NCBI GenBank assembly: GCA_019217005.1
Contig: JAHBNG010000017.1
Location: 103,222 to 167,221 of the forward strand
Length of the DNA stretch: 64,000 nucleotides
From: Chloroflexi bacterium TSY
Lineage (GTDB): Bacteria; Chloroflexota; Anaerolineae; Caldilineales; Caldilineaceae
Direction of reading: 5' to 3'
The notes beneath the pieces were generated by a model, which saw nothing but the letters and a program-made list of their open reading frames with translations, searched no databases and was not told where the DNA came from. Position numbers and translations under genes: made by a program. Shown one piece after another: positions 10,154 through 19,871 of this stretch. Numbering within the stretch: position 1 is the first letter of the stretch; each line of letters starts with the position of its first letter.

Positions 10154-10274
10154 GATTGGCTTCCGATCTTTAAAGCAGAACTATAGAGTTGTTCCGAAAT
10201 AACGATATGGACATCGATGACCGCATTCCGGGAATGGACCCAGCAAACTCTCTCGGGCTAAACCAAAAAAATAA

Positions 10275-11414
10275 TTATACGCGAACGAGAGAATGGAGAG
10301 GGGGAATAAGGACAAACCATTTTTCTAAACCAGGTAAACGTTGGAAGCGTTGTTCCAAACGGTCCATCTCTTTCTGAGTGAGTTTGACGCCGGTCTCATA
10401 AAGAGTGGAATTCAGGTGAACGAAGGGTTGTAGTTGGTTAAAGCGAAAAGAACCGTTCCAGTGTTTTTCAAGATGGCCCCAAACCCGTTCGATGGGGTTG
10501 TATTTACTGTGATAAGGAGGGTAGCAGGCGAGCTGAATAGAGAGACGATAGTGCTCAACAAACTGAGTGAGACGATACATAAACTGAGTCCGACGGGTAT
10601 GATTTTCGGGACCATTGTCCTGATTGATCACGAGGGTCTTGACGTGAGGAAAGTGTTCACGTACGCTTTCCCAAAAATCAATCAGGCAGTCGACAATACA
10701 GTCACTCGTCACTTTCGACTGAGTCAAGTAAAGAAAGAGTTCCTTGGTTGAAGGGAGGTAAATGCCAAAAGGAGTGACTTTCTCGGTCTTCTTATCTTGA
10801 AAGTCATGATCGAGCGCTTTGACAACCACTCGACTTATCCCTTCTCTCGAGAAATGGTCAAGTAAAATCGTCGCTTTGGCATCCCAAGAGAGGCGCAGAA
10901 CCGTCTCGTCTGCATCCGCTTCTTGATTGATCTGATGAATTCTATCAAAGATCGCATCGGTCTCTGGGATCTTTTTCACTGGTTGACTTTTTTTGACCCG
11001 GTTTGAGCCATAGCCTAACTCATTGAGCTTCAAGCGGATGGCCTCTTCGCCAGGCAATTCCTCATCTGTGTATCCTTTCTGCTCGATGAGCTGGGTACGC
11101 ATTTCGGCGGCGGTTAGTCGAGTGTACAATTGGGGGGTTCGAAAGGTGGGATCGGTCTGGCTGAATTGATCGGCGATTTCAACCATATCGGCCAGTAAAG
11201 TGGGGATATGGTCTTCGGCTTTTTTGCGACCACGTCGGTGGCTTTGGTCGACATAACAGAAGCCGCCTTCTAGTTCTTCCAGGGCTTTGGCTATCGTCGG
11301 ACTCCCTTCGCATATCGTTTTGACCGTTTGGGCCATGAAGTGCCTTCTTTCGTATCCACTTAACATGGCCTTCGTCTCTTTCAAGACTTCAACCATTTCT
11401 GGCGAGATTGTCAT
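10275..11414 (-). CDS. ISAzo13-type transposase, in frame but internally deleted
   Basis: 379 residues in one frame. Compared with the 405-residue family consensus, 12 residues are missing from the N-terminal DNA-binding region (after GSPT) and 14 from near the C-terminus (after HWNGS). Both deletions are multiples of three and lie between short direct repeats that are still visible in copy 1 (TCGTCG and AGAAC). The catalytic blocks INQDNGPENH and YHSKYNPIERVWGHLE are retained. Loss of part of the helix-turn-helix makes activity doubtful. The ATG at 11414 is preceded by a GGAG site. Confidence 0.85.
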   Translation of the reverse strand: MTISPEMVEVLKETKAMLSGYERRHFMAQTVKTICEGSPTIAKALEELEGGFCYVDQSHRRGRKKAEDHIPTLLADMVEIADQFSQTDPTFRTPQLYTRLTAAEMRTQLIEQKGYTDEELPGEEAIRLKLNELGYGSNRVKKSQPVKKIPETDAIFDRIHQINQEADADETVLRLSWDAKATILLDHFSREGISRVVVKALDHDFQDKKTEKVTPFGIYLPSTKELFLYLTQSKVTSDCIVDCLIDFWESVREHFPHVKTLVINQDNGPENHTRRTQFMYRLTQFVEHYRLSIQLACYPPYHSKYNPIERVWGHLEKHWNGSFRFNQLQPFVHLNSTLYETGVKLTQKEMDRLEQRFQRLPGLEKWFVLIPPLHSLVRV

Positions 11415-11454
11415 TTTTGCTCCTTTTGGAGAGCTAGTTTAACACCTTCTCGCG

Positions 11455-11609
11455 GGGGTGGTTCATTTTAGGCGGACAATTAGGTTTACATTTTTGCAAA
11501 GAGAAAAGATGTTTATATTTTCTAATTTGAGCCATGCTCAGGCAGAAAATGACCTCATATAGATTTTTGTCTATGTATCAAAAGTGTAAACCTAATTCTG
11601 AACCACCCC
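11455..11609. mobile_element. 155-bp MITE (family A, subtype 2)
   Basis: Terminal inverted repeats GGGGTGGTTC...GAACCACCCC, subterminal inverted AATTAGGTTTACA/TGTAAACCTAATT, and an exact 8-bp target duplication TTCTCGCG (11447-11454 and 11610-11617). No coding capacity. It reads identical to the copy at 44291-44445 and is inserted into the terminal repeat of ISAzo13 copy 2. Confidence 0.9.
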
Positions 11610-11708
11610 TTCTCGCGTATATTTTATTTTTTGGATTGGCCTCGACCGAAACAAGTCCTGGTCCATTCCCGGAATGCTCCACCTGCTTATTTCGGAACAA
11701 CTCTTATA

Positions 11709-13212
11709 CTTTACTTTCTGGTAAAAGAAAAGAGATGAGGTGAGAAATGTGACAAAAAGCGGTTAGCGTTTCATCCTAAAGGTAGAGAACCCAAAAAGGA
11801 GGAAGGAATGCTAACCGCACCAGAAATAACTATAGCAGTACTGATGAATGTATTGCAAGTAACGCCGGTGGGAACAAACGTAAATGTAATGCGTCTGATG
11901 TGGGCGATGATGAATGGGTCGTTTCTGAAAAGTCGAGGAGCAATCCATAGCGCATTGAAAGAAAGCGGGTTTGAAGATGAGGAGCTCCGGCGAAGCTGGT
12001 GGAGCTTTCGATATGGATCATGGGATATTGCAAGCCTGCTCTCATCGTGGCAAGAAGAAGTGGAGTGGAAAGGGGAATGGGAGGCAAAAAAGTTAGAAGG
12101 ATACCGAGTGAAAAGCATAGATATCACAGGGTTCTGGCGACCGAAGCTGCAAGGGAAAGTGAACCGACTCTATAACTCAACGGCTCGTCGGGCATTGCCC
12201 GCGCTCATCTTTGGAGTGATGATAAGCTCGGGGGAGATAGGCGGGAAACGAGTGCCACTGCTCAAGGCAATCATGAGATGCGAGGTAGGCACAAAGGAAA
12301 GTGAGTTTCGGAAAAAGCTGCTGAAAGAGACGAAGAAATCACTGGAGTCAGACGAAGTGGCGGTGGTCGATGCCGGGTTTACAATCAGAGAAATGCTAGA
12401 AAGCGGCATCGACCGATTTGTCCTGCGGGAAGCCATTAACTGCACAGTGCGCCGCAATGAGTTCCCCAAACGCAAAGAAAAAGGCAGACCACCTGAATAT
12501 GGTGATATTGTGCGTCCGCTCTCTCGCAGCTATAAGGGAAAGCGACTCGAGGCTACAACTCCGGACTCGTCTGGTCGCTTTCTCTATAGTGGTCGCCTGA
12601 TTTGCTATCAAGCATGGCACAATCTCGTCCCCAGAACAACCAAGGTGGATACAGCCAACCGTACCTACTCGATTTACGTCATTCAGGATCCGGCCTACAA
12701 CACACCTTTGGTTTTGGCGACCGTTATGACTTTGCAGCCTGAAACCATTTATCTTGTCTACCTGGAACGCTGGCCTGTTGAACCTCCCCCCTTGGCTTCC
12801 AAGCAGATGATTGGCTTACATCGTCAATTTGTTCATGCCGATGAGGCTTGCTTCCGCTTACCTGAACTGGGGCTGCTGGCTGGCAATCTTCTTTCCCATT
12901 TAGCCGCTTCTCTTCCTCCCATACCGACTGGCTACTGGGATCGAGAGCCTCAAGCCACTCCCGGCAGGCTGCGCCGCGTTCTCTCGAGTGCTCTTTTTCC
13001 AACTCCCGACCAACTCGACCCTGACTTTCGGAAAAAGGCCTCGGTTTCACACCATTTACCTAAAGGCGTTCTCGCTCATCGCCGCCTCAATGCCGCTGCT
13101 TAAACTAGCCGAGCACTATTTTTACATTTTATCCCGTTTTTTCAGGATGGATTCTTTTTTCCGCCCCTTTCGGTTTGCCCTTTGTCACTCAAGCCTTTAC
13201 CAGAAAGTAAAG
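11709..13212 (+). mobile_element. DDE insertion sequence (family unassigned), intact copy
   Basis: A 1504-bp element with perfect 17-bp terminal repeats CTTTACTTTCTGGTAAA and a 5-bp target duplication TTATA on both sides (11704-11708, 13213-13217). One transposase gene. A second, decayed copy in the opposite orientation is at 24240-25720 with the same duplication TTATA. Confidence 0.88.
11808..13103 (+). CDS. DDE transposase of the second IS type
   Basis: 431 residues, starting at an ATG preceded by AAGGAGGAAGGA. Candidate catalytic aspartates lie in VKSIDITGFWRP (about residue 106) and VAVVDAGF (about 187). A conserved basic stretch RRNEFPKRKEKGRPPEYG follows, then the part with EATTPDSSGRF and the final helices. 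The overall plan is IS4-like with a long insertion between the second Asp and the Glu, but I cannot name the IS family. It appears intact, so it could still move both this copy and the broken one at 24240-25720. Confidence 0.8.
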   Translation: MLTAPEITIAVLMNVLQVTPVGTNVNVMRLMWAMMNGSFLKSRGAIHSALKESGFEDEELRRSWWSFRYGSWDIASLLSSWQEEVEWKGEWEAKKLEGYRVKSIDITGFWRPKLQGKVNRLYNSTARRALPALIFGVMISSGEIGGKRVPLLKAIMRCEVGTKESEFRKKLLKETKKSLESDEVAVVDAGFTIREMLESGIDRFVLREAINCTVRRNEFPKRKEKGRPPEYGDIVRPLSRSYKGKRLEATTPDSSGRFLYSGRLICYQAWHNLVPRTTKVDTANRTYSIYVIQDPAYNTPLVLATVMTLQPETIYLVYLERWPVEPPPLASKQMIGLHRQFVHADEACFRLPELGLLAGNLLSHLAASLPPIPTGYWDREPQATPGRLRRVLSSALFPTPDQLDPDFRKKASVSHHLPKGVLAHRRLNAAA

Positions 13213-13333
13213 TTATATCACATGAACATGATTCAATACAATATAGTTGACGCACTGGAAGACCGCGATGATACGCTCGATTTCACCTTGCAGCCTCCAA
13301 AATGAGGTTTGGATGAAGTTTGGGTGAGATCCC

Positions 13334-14722
13334 TTACCCTCGATCTTTGAGATCATACATCGCAATCATATAAGGGTGTTCCGGATCAAAATGCGTCAGC
13401 GTATCAGGATGATCAACTTTGCCGACAGGACGGATATTCTGCCCAACGGTCTTCGTCAGGTCATCACCCAGATCTTGACGGCAAGCAGCGAGCTTGGTTT
13501 CTAGTTCTGCTATAACATCAGGATGCTCATCATAGACATTGGTTGTCTCACCAATATCTGCTTCTAGATCGTAAAGTGCATTGAACTCTTCAAAGATCAT
13601 CTTCCGACCGACTCGCTTCATGGTATGTGTGTGGAGCTTCCATTTGCCACTTCGAACTGCCACCAAGCTCTTCATAATATAGTAAAAGAATGCTTCAGTA
13701 GGTGACGTGACATTCTCTTCGCTCATCATCAAGGGGCGAATGTCTTTGCCGTCAATGATGCGGTCTTGAGGAAGCGAAACGTCGGCAATCGCGGCGAGTG
13801 TTGGGCACAGATCCATCGCTGTTGCCAATTCTCGACACTCTGTACCAGCAGGAATCTGACTCGGCCAACGCATGATACAGGGCACTCGCTGACCACCTTC
13901 CCAGGTGGTACCTTTATGACCACGGAGGGGATCATTGCTACCGCCTTCCCCACGTGCGCGCGAGCCGTTGTCGCTGGTAAAGATGACCAATGTGTTCTCG
14001 TCTAGCCCCAACTGTTTGAGTTCGTAGAGAAGAACGCCAACGCTCCAGTCGATAGCCTGCACTGCTGCGCCATACCGTCCCTTATCGGATTCACGCATGA
14101 AGCGATCCGGCGGGTAAATCGGCAAGTGGACGTACATGTGGGCAAAATAGAGAAAAAAGGGCCGGTCACGATTTTGACGGATAAAGCGTACAGACTCTTC
14201 GACATAGCGTTCTGTCACCGACGCCTGGTCGGGTTGAGCCTGAATCACCTCTTCGTCGAGCAACAAGGGGAGCGGTGGATATGTGTCGGTTTCATTCTGG
14301 ATCCCCATGTCGTTGGAGTAGGGGATGCCGTAATAACTGTCGAAGCCGTGACGGGTAGGCAGGAACTCTGGTTGGTCACCACAGTGCCATTTGCCGACAA
14401 TTTTGGTGGCATAGCCTGCTTGTTTGAGAAGCGAAGCAACTGTCGTCTCTTCTTGGTTCAGCCCCAACGCCTGTCCGGGAAAAAGAACCCACATGCCGTC
14501 AAAGCTGTCGAAGCCGATGCGTGGTGGGTAACAGCCGGTGAGCATGGCACCGCGCGAGGGTGAACAGACCGGTGACGCCATATAGAAATCGGTAAAACGG
14601 ATACCCTCAGCCGCCATCCGATCCAAATGAGGTGTCTTGTTGAGTTGTGAGCCATAACAACCGAGATCACCATAGCCGAGATCATCACAGTTGATTAAGA
14701 TAATGTTTGGGTGATTTGACAT
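13334..14722 (-). CDS. Sulfatase (arylsulfatase-type, formylglycine-dependent)
   Basis: 462 residues, the usual sulfatase length. Metal ligands Asp13 and Asp14 are in [14 protein letters not shown]. The signature [11 protein letters not shown] gives Cys53, which a formylglycine-generating enzyme would oxidise. [14 protein letters not shown] carries further metal ligands, and [20 protein letters not shown] is the conserved distal block. There is no obvious signal peptide ([14 protein letters not shown] starts directly with the fold), so it is predicted cytoplasmic. The specific sulfate ester is unknown. It lies divergent to a family 2 glycoside hydrolase (15800), which suggests use of sulfated or amino-sugar glycans, but more than 1 kb of repeats separates them, so shared control is uncertain. 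Confidence 0.9.
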   Translation of the reverse strand: MSNHPNIILINCDDLGYGDLGCYGSQLNKTPHLDRMAAEGIRFTDFYMASPVCSPSRGAMLTGCYPPRIGFDSFDGMWVLFPGQALGLNQEETTVASLLKQAGYATKIVGKWHCGDQPEFLPTRHGFDSYYGIPYSNDMGIQNETDTYPPLPLLLDEEVIQAQPDQASVTERYVEESVRFIRQNRDRPFFLYFAHMYVHLPIYPPDRFMRESDKGRYGAAVQAIDWSVGVLLYELKQLGLDENTLVIFTSDNGSRARGEGGSNDPLRGHKGTTWEGGQRVPCIMRWPSQIPAGTECRELATAMDLCPTLAAIADVSLPQDRIIDGKDIRPLMMSEENVTSPTEAFFYYIMKSLVAVRSGKWKLHTHTMKRVGRKMIFEEFNALYDLEADIGETTNVYDEHPDVIAELETKLAACRQDLGDDLTKTVGQNIRPVGKVDHPDTLTHFDPEHPYMIAMYDLKDRG

Positions 14723-14848
14723 AAAATTTTTCTTTCTGTTTGACTAATGCTATTCATCACTTACCAGACAGCCACCATTTAGAATCGTTTTCTATCGAAG
14801 GACAATTGTCCGAAGTTTAAATGATGTGACTATTAGGTTCTGTTGACA

Positions 14849-14972
14849 TTAGACATTATTGGGATTGAAAAATAGGACACGGATTTTCAGGATGAAAACG
14901 GATTATTCCAGAGTCAATCCGTGAAATCTGTGTTCATCCGTGTCCCATCTTCTGAATCCTTATAATCTCTAT
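14849..14972. repeat. Hairpin repeat, CACGGATT type, copy 1
   Basis: Contains GGACACGGATTTTCAGGATG and, inverted, CATCCGTGTCCC, giving a long imperfect hairpin. The reverse complement of the whole unit recurs at 40310-40438, between other genes. It looks like a mobile or REP-like intergenic repeat. Confidence 0.6.
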
Positions 14973-15290
14973 TTAGGATGCGCCCTCAGAACGTTGGTTG
15001 CATTGTGCATTGATTTTGTTCGACGGGGCTGCCAAATGTGAACGGTTCCTTAGAAAACCAGAGGGAGATATGAGCTAATTCTACGATTTACTGTTGGAAA
15101 TTGAGAAATAGCCAAGCTCATAAGTGCAATCAAAAAGAAATTAGAATAGGCCACGGATTCACATGGATACACACGGATTTCATATAACAAGAGATTCTCT
15201 GTAAGATCTGGTCCATGAAAATCTGACTCTTATCGTAGACAAATACTTTTGACACGCCTAGTACCCTATGCTATTTTGCGCTTGTTTTTC

Positions 15291-15445
15291 GGGGTGGTTC
15301 AAAATTAGGTTTACACTTTTGATATATAGACAAAAATCTATATGAGACCGTTTTCTCTCTGAGAACCGGCGAAATCAGAGAATATAAACGTTCTTTCTGT
15401 TTCTAAAAGTGTAAACCTATCTATCCAGCTAAAATGAACCACCCC
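15291..15445. mobile_element. 155-bp MITE (family A, subtype 1)
   Basis: GGGGTGGTTC...GAACCACCCC ends, subterminal inverted AGGTTTACACTTTT/AAAAGTGTAAACCT, and 8-bp duplication TGTTTTTC (15283-15290, 15446-15453). It reads identical to the copy at 29082-29236. Intergenic. Confidence 0.9.
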
Positions 15446-15621
15446 TGTTTTTCCACAAATAAACAGTAGGCTCATCGAAGCAATTTGTGCAGACCTTTGC
15501 TTTTACACTCGGTAAGGCTATGCGATTGTACAACGTCATCTGATGAGCAAAACAGTGCAGACTTACACAGCTATCTATGGTTTAGTAGTGATTTCATGTG
15601 GTATCAAATCAAGGTTCTTTG

Positions 15622-15726
15622 AGGTTTTGTGGGGTAAATGTTGGATAGTTTGTTGGTTTGCAGGTTTGTTCACCAACCATCTAACCAACAAACCAACTGA
15701 CAATCACACAATTCCTCAGACAACCC
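15622..15726. repeat. Hairpin repeat, CCAACAAACC type, copy 1
   Basis: Begins GAGGTTTTGTGGGGTAAATG and contains opposed GTTTGTTGGTTTG and CCAACCATCTAACC arms. The reverse complement of this unit is at 23372-23478. Non-coding and intergenic in both places. Confidence 0.6.
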
Positions 15727-15799
15727 AAATCAATAAACTTCGTAAGTCAGAGCTAGGACAGAGTAGCTCTAACTGTTCAACTCAGAAAGCGAGTAAAAA

Positions 15800-18508
15800 A
15801 TGGCTCCCCTTCATGATTTAACGCCCCCTCGTCCAGAACATCCACGTCCTCAACTCGAGCGCGATGCATGGCTCAATCTAAATGGCACATGGAACTTCGC
15901 CTTCGATCCACGTACCATAGGTGAACAAGAGCGATGGTATATCCCAGATCCTGCTCGATCAAACAAAATGTTAGCAGGAAACAGACCACAACAGAAAAAC
16001 CTGACCATCAATGTCCCGTTTCCCTGGGAGAGCACTCTCTCTGGATTAGCACGTACGGACTATAAAGGTGCAGGATGGTATGAGCGCGAAATCACCATCC
16101 CCGAAGATTGGGATAACTTGGCTCCATATCTGAACTTTGAAGCTGTCGATTGGCAGGCCCGCATCTGGATCAATGGACGGTTCGCGATCGAAAACGAAAA
16201 TGGCTATCTGCCCTTCTCTGTCGATCTCCGCCCTTACCTTCGGCTCGGCGAGAGTACAACCATTACGGTGCGTGCTTATGATGTTGCCGACTCTGCCACG
16301 CTAGTTGGCAAGCAAGTTTCCCGCTGGTATACCCACAGCAGCGGCATCTGGCAGACAGTTTGGCTCGAGGGGCGCGCCCCAAGCCATGTCCGGAATATTC
16401 GCGTAGAGCCGGATATCATCAACGAACGTGCAACTGTACAGCTTACGATGCTGATTGCCGCGGCAGGTACTTATATTGTGCGTTTGCAGTCACCGGATGA
16501 TGCCTTCCCCACAGTAGAGCAAGAACATCAGTTTGACGTAGACGTCCAAGAACTGACGCTTACATTTGCTGTACCGTCTCCGGAATTGTGGTCGCCAGAT
16601 AACCCATATCTTTATGATTTGGTCGTAGAACTGGTGCCCGGAGACGGTGGCATTTCTGATCGCGTTCGGTCCTATTTTGGCATGCGCAGTATTAGCCGGG
16701 GCTCTTGGAACAGCAATGAACTCGAATATATTCTGCTGAATGGTGAACCGCTCTATCTGTCTGGAGCACTTGATCAAGCCTTCTTTCCAGATGGTTTGCA
16801 CACCTATCCCACGGATGCGTCGATTCGTAGTGACATTCAGTTGGCCAAAGATCTCGGTCTCAACATGTTGCGCTGCCACATCAAGATCAACGAGCCGCGC
16901 TACTATTATTGGGCCGATCGATTAGGGCTGTTGATCATGTACGATCTACCAAGTCCCGACTTAGATACCCCCTCAATGCGAGCGTTATTTGAACAGACGC
17001 TACGCAATACCTTGCGGCGCGACTTCAACTCACCCTCGATTTTTGCCTGGGTACTTTTCAATGAAACTTGGGGACTAACCAACCATGATACAGCGGAAGG
17101 ACAGGCCTGGTTGCAACAAATGTACCGGTTGGCCAAAGAGCTTGACCCCACGCGTCTCATTGAGGACAACTCACCCTGTCGCTATGATCATGTGGAAACC
17201 GATATCAACTCGTGGCACTTCTATATTAATGACTACTGGCGGGCGCGTCAGCATGTGCAACGTGTGGTGGATGAGACATTCCCTGGATCCAGCTTTAATT
17301 ATGTTGGTGGCAAATATGTGCAGCAGAATGCTCCTCTCATGAATAGTGAATATGGGGGCATCGGCGCGCGCAGTGGCGACCAAGATATTTCCTGGTGTTT
17401 TAAATATCTCACGACTGATTTACGTCGGCATCATCAGATATGCGGCTATGTTTATACCGAGTTGGCCGATATTGAGTGGGAACACAATGGTTTTGTAAAT
17501 TATGATCGAAGTCAGAAAGAATTTGGCTATGATTTCTTTGTGGCTGATATGCAGGTTGCAGATCTAAATTGTCCTGATCTGGTCGGGTTTGATGTCGCGC
17601 CTTGTCAAACGCTCAGCCCTGGAAGTCGGTTCTGTGCACCACTCTTTGTCAGCCATTGGGGTCTACCAATGTCAACTGGGCAGATACGCTGGCAGCTAGA
17701 TTTTATCGATCGCTTTGGCGCACGTCAGGTGGTAGATGATGGGGAGATCGTTATTACACCGCAACGCTACGCCGTGACCGAACTGGGCGATCTAGACATT
17801 CCGTTGCCAAACGAAAACGGATTGGCAACCATTGCACTCAGGTTGGAAGATGATAGTGGACGAATTCGGTGCCGTAACTATGTAAATGTTGAAGTCAGAG
17901 GAGATAGGGGAGCAGATATTGAGGAACGAGCGAATGACATCGTATTGCGCATTGCTCCCGAGCAGTTCGCCCGAACAACATGGGTCTGGCCGCCACCCTA
18001 TACAGATGGGCATGGCGGCAAGTTCGCAGCGATGGGATCTGGCTGGGTCGAGTATGAGTTGGTGTTGCCAGAAACCCTCGATGCTCGCTCTGTTCGAGAG
18101 ATGCACTTTGTTTTTGAGGCTGCTGCACGTGCTGGTGGCGCGAAGGTTGACTGGACACAACGCACGTGTGGAACAAACTATCCCCAAACCGAGGTCGATA
18201 AGAAATTCCCTTCTGATTTGACTATTAGCATCAACGATGTTGTCATTGGACAGGTAGAGCTCCCCGATGATCCTGCGGATGCGCGTGGTGTTTTGAGTCA
18301 TCACCGTAGTATCGATCCTGGTTCATATGGATATCTGACAGAGCTAGCAATTGAACAACGCAGTGTTGCGCAAATCTTTGAAAGCCAATCAACGCTGCGG
18401 ATTCGGTTCAGCGTTCTTGAAACTGCCCAACATCGTGGCGGTCTCGTGCTCTACGGAGAAACATTGGGGTGTTACCCAGTGGCACCGACGTTGATTCTGA
18501 GGATCTGA
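15800..18508 (+). CDS. Glycoside hydrolase family 2 (beta-galactosidase/glucuronidase-like)
   Basis: 902 residues. The N-terminal jelly-roll sugar-binding domain (about 1-195) begins RPQLERDAWLNLNGTWNFAF, a typical family 2 opening. An Ig-like domain follows (about 195-310), then the TIM barrel (about 310-600) with the acid/base Glu422 in FAWVLFNETWG and the nucleophile Glu517 in LMNSEYGG. A C-terminal beta-sandwich (about 610-902) is longer than in the basic E. coli beta-glucuronidase plan. No signal peptide. The start ATG has only a weak ribosome site. The exact sugar is not readable from sequence. The neighbouring sulfatase suggests a role in degrading decorated plant, algal or host glycans. 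Confidence 0.9.
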   Translation: MAPLHDLTPPRPEHPRPQLERDAWLNLNGTWNFAFDPRTIGEQERWYIPDPARSNKMLAGNRPQQKNLTINVPFPWESTLSGLARTDYKGAGWYEREITIPEDWDNLAPYLNFEAVDWQARIWINGRFAIENENGYLPFSVDLRPYLRLGESTTITVRAYDVADSATLVGKQVSRWYTHSSGIWQTVWLEGRAPSHVRNIRVEPDIINERATVQLTMLIAAAGTYIVRLQSPDDAFPTVEQEHQFDVDVQELTLTFAVPSPELWSPDNPYLYDLVVELVPGDGGISDRVRSYFGMRSISRGSWNSNELEYILLNGEPLYLSGALDQAFFPDGLHTYPTDASIRSDIQLAKDLGLNMLRCHIKINEPRYYYWADRLGLLIMYDLPSPDLDTPSMRALFEQTLRNTLRRDFNSPSIFAWVLFNETWGLTNHDTAEGQAWLQQMYRLAKELDPTRLIEDNSPCRYDHVETDINSWHFYINDYWRARQHVQRVVDETFPGSSFNYVGGKYVQQNAPLMNSEYGGIGARSGDQDISWCFKYLTTDLRRHHQICGYVYTELADIEWEHNGFVNYDRSQKEFGYDFFVADMQVADLNCPDLVGFDVAPCQTLSPGSRFCAPLFVSHWGLPMSTGQIRWQLDFIDRFGARQVVDDGEIVITPQRYAVTELGDLDIPLPNENGLATIALRLEDDSGRIRCRNYVNVEVRGDRGADIEERANDIVLRIAPEQFARTTWVWPPPYTDGHGGKFAAMGSGWVEYELVLPETLDARSVREMHFVFEAAARAGGAKVDWTQRTCGTNYPQTEVDKKFPSDLTISINDVVIGQVELPDDPADARGVLSHHRSIDPGSYGYLTELAIEQRSVAQIFESQSTLRIRFSVLETAQHRGGLVLYGETLGCYPVAPTLILRI

Positions 18509-18548
18509 TACTATAGCCTTTCAGGAAAAACTTTTCCTGTCGTTGATG

Positions 18549-18694
18549 GCATTTCAGCCGGTCAGCTAGTAAATCTCGGTGTAAATGGTTACACAGTTAT
18601 TTTGCACATTTCCCCGAACGGTGGTAACCATTTACACCGTAAGTATTTACGCCAAACAGTACTAGTCAGCTCTCTGGCTGACCGACTGAAATGC
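18549..18694. repeat. Nested double palindrome
   Basis: Outer arms GCATTTCAGCCGGTCAGC (18549-18566) and GCTGACCGACTGAAATGC (18677-18694) pair with one mismatch. Inner arms GGTGTAAATGGTTAC (18578-18592) and GTAACCATTTACACC (18624-18638) pair perfectly. It lies about 40 bp after the glycoside hydrolase stop, so it could act as a transcript end structure or be a mobile palindrome. Confidence 0.65.
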
Positions 18695-19770
18695 TGACAA
18701 GCTACTGTTTCGCGTGGAAAAACATTATCTGAATATCTATAATACTAGAGCCACCGTCATAAAATCGCCGTAGGCAAAGCGTTTGCCTATCACATAATCC
18801 GCTCTAAATATACGTTGACCTATACAGAAATTATACGAATCATACGCTTGTCTTTCTGAATATCGGTTAAGATTAGCTGAAACCTACGTAATACTTACGC
18901 TTTGTCAGCGCTTTGTAACATATTCCTGCGTAAAAGTATGGTATTCTTTATTTGAAAGTCAATTTACATCGTTTGGTTCCCACGATTTTCATCCACGTTG
19001 TTGTCTCATGATCAACGAGTAAAGCCCTGAGCGTGCTCGTGCCAAAATCTATACTGCGGTTGTGATGAATATATGGTTTTCCCTACAACTCTACTGGATA
19101 AAGCAAGACCATGTTTTCATACAGAGCTCAGATTAATAGAAGAATTGGGTAGATTGATTCTGTGAAGAGGGTGAAACTGGTATGATTCCCAATGAGGGAA
19201 TGAATCTCGTTCGTTCGGCCACTGAGCGTTGTATAAGTTTTAGATACCATTGATGGTTGCCCTGAATCAACGTGCAGAGCATAGAAGAGAAGATTAGCTC
19301 ACGTACCGATCGCAATGCGTTATCAATGGCAATACTCAGCAGAGGTTTTACTGATTATGTTCGCCTATTTTCTGTTCACTTGGATAATTTTAATTGGTCT
19401 TAGCACAGCGCTGGTGCTGGCTGCCTGTCTAATGGCTGGAAAGCCAACTGATCCTGACAACACGACTAGAGTAGCAGAAGGTTCACTTCACCGGCTTTCA
19501 GTTGTAGATACGATCCAAGCAACTGCGTGAGAATGTATTTAACGTTCTCTCTCCTGTACCTAACCACATGATAAGACAGCATAGATAAGTCGCTTGCTGC
19601 ACTGTGCACTTGCTCACAATTTAAGTTCATTTACGATGTTTATCCGTCAATCTCCCAGACCGTTCGCTGAGATTGGCGGATACGCATGGGATACTGTAGA
19701 AAAATTGTTTGCCCACAAAAAACTGGAGAAGCTCGTATGTAATAAACTTGCGGGATATCAACAGTTTCTG

Positions 19771-19813
19771 GAAAAGTGCGTTTGAAAAAACATCAACTCT
19801 CCTCGCACTTTTC
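19771..19813 (+). terminator. Hairpin upstream of the thioester adhesin
   Basis: GAAAAGTGCG (19771-19780) pairs perfectly with CGCACTTTTC (19804-19813) across a 23-nt loop, and the run CAAAAATG follows. Termination is possible but there is no strong T tract. It could equally be a 5' regulatory hairpin for the gene starting at 19872. Confidence 0.35.
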
Positions 19814-19871
19814 AAAAATGAGCCAAATCTGTAACTAATCAATCACAAATAAAGACAATTGGAGGGGAGAG

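Larger units (their letters stand above)
10256..11641 (-). mobile_element. ISAzo13-family insertion sequence, copy 2 (contains a MITE)
   Basis: Same terminal repeats as copy 1, flanked by the direct repeat TCG (10253-10255 and 11642-11644). Its right terminal repeat is itself split by a 155-bp MITE at 11455-11609 with an 8-bp duplication, which should disable transposition of this copy in cis. Confidence 0.85.
10186..11703. repeat. Palindromic element interrupted by ISAzo13 copy 2
   Basis: Outer arms GAGTTGTTCCGAAATAA (10186) and its reverse complement (11687-11703) face each other. Inner arms GCATTCCGGGAATGGACC (10223-10240) and its exact reverse complement (11660-11677) do the same. With the IS and its TCG duplication removed, the remainder is a palindrome of about 130 bp. 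It is therefore an older repeat into which the IS jumped. Confidence 0.6.
14723..15799. other. Gene-free, repeat-filled region between sulfatase and glycoside hydrolase
   Basis: No convincing gene. It holds a hairpin repeat with CACGGATT/AATCCGTG arms (14849-14972), a shorter relative near 15146-15190 (CCACGGATTCACATGG), a 155-bp MITE (15291-15445) and a CCAACAAACC-type hairpin repeat (15622-15726). The promoters of the two divergent genes must lie here. Confidence 0.6.
18509..19871. other. Gene-poor region with nested palindromes
   Basis: About 1.36 kb. It holds the palindrome at 18549-18694 and a hairpin at 19771-19813. Two short reading frames (19315-19530, with a hydrophobic segment IMFAYFLFTWIILIGLSTALVLAACLMAG, and 19594-19785) have no ribosome site and no recognised family, so I do not call them genes. 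Confidence 0.5.

Noticed and set aside
19315..19785. Two small reading frames upstream of the thioester adhesin
   Set aside because: No ribosome site, no family, and repeats overlap the region; composition alone is not enough.
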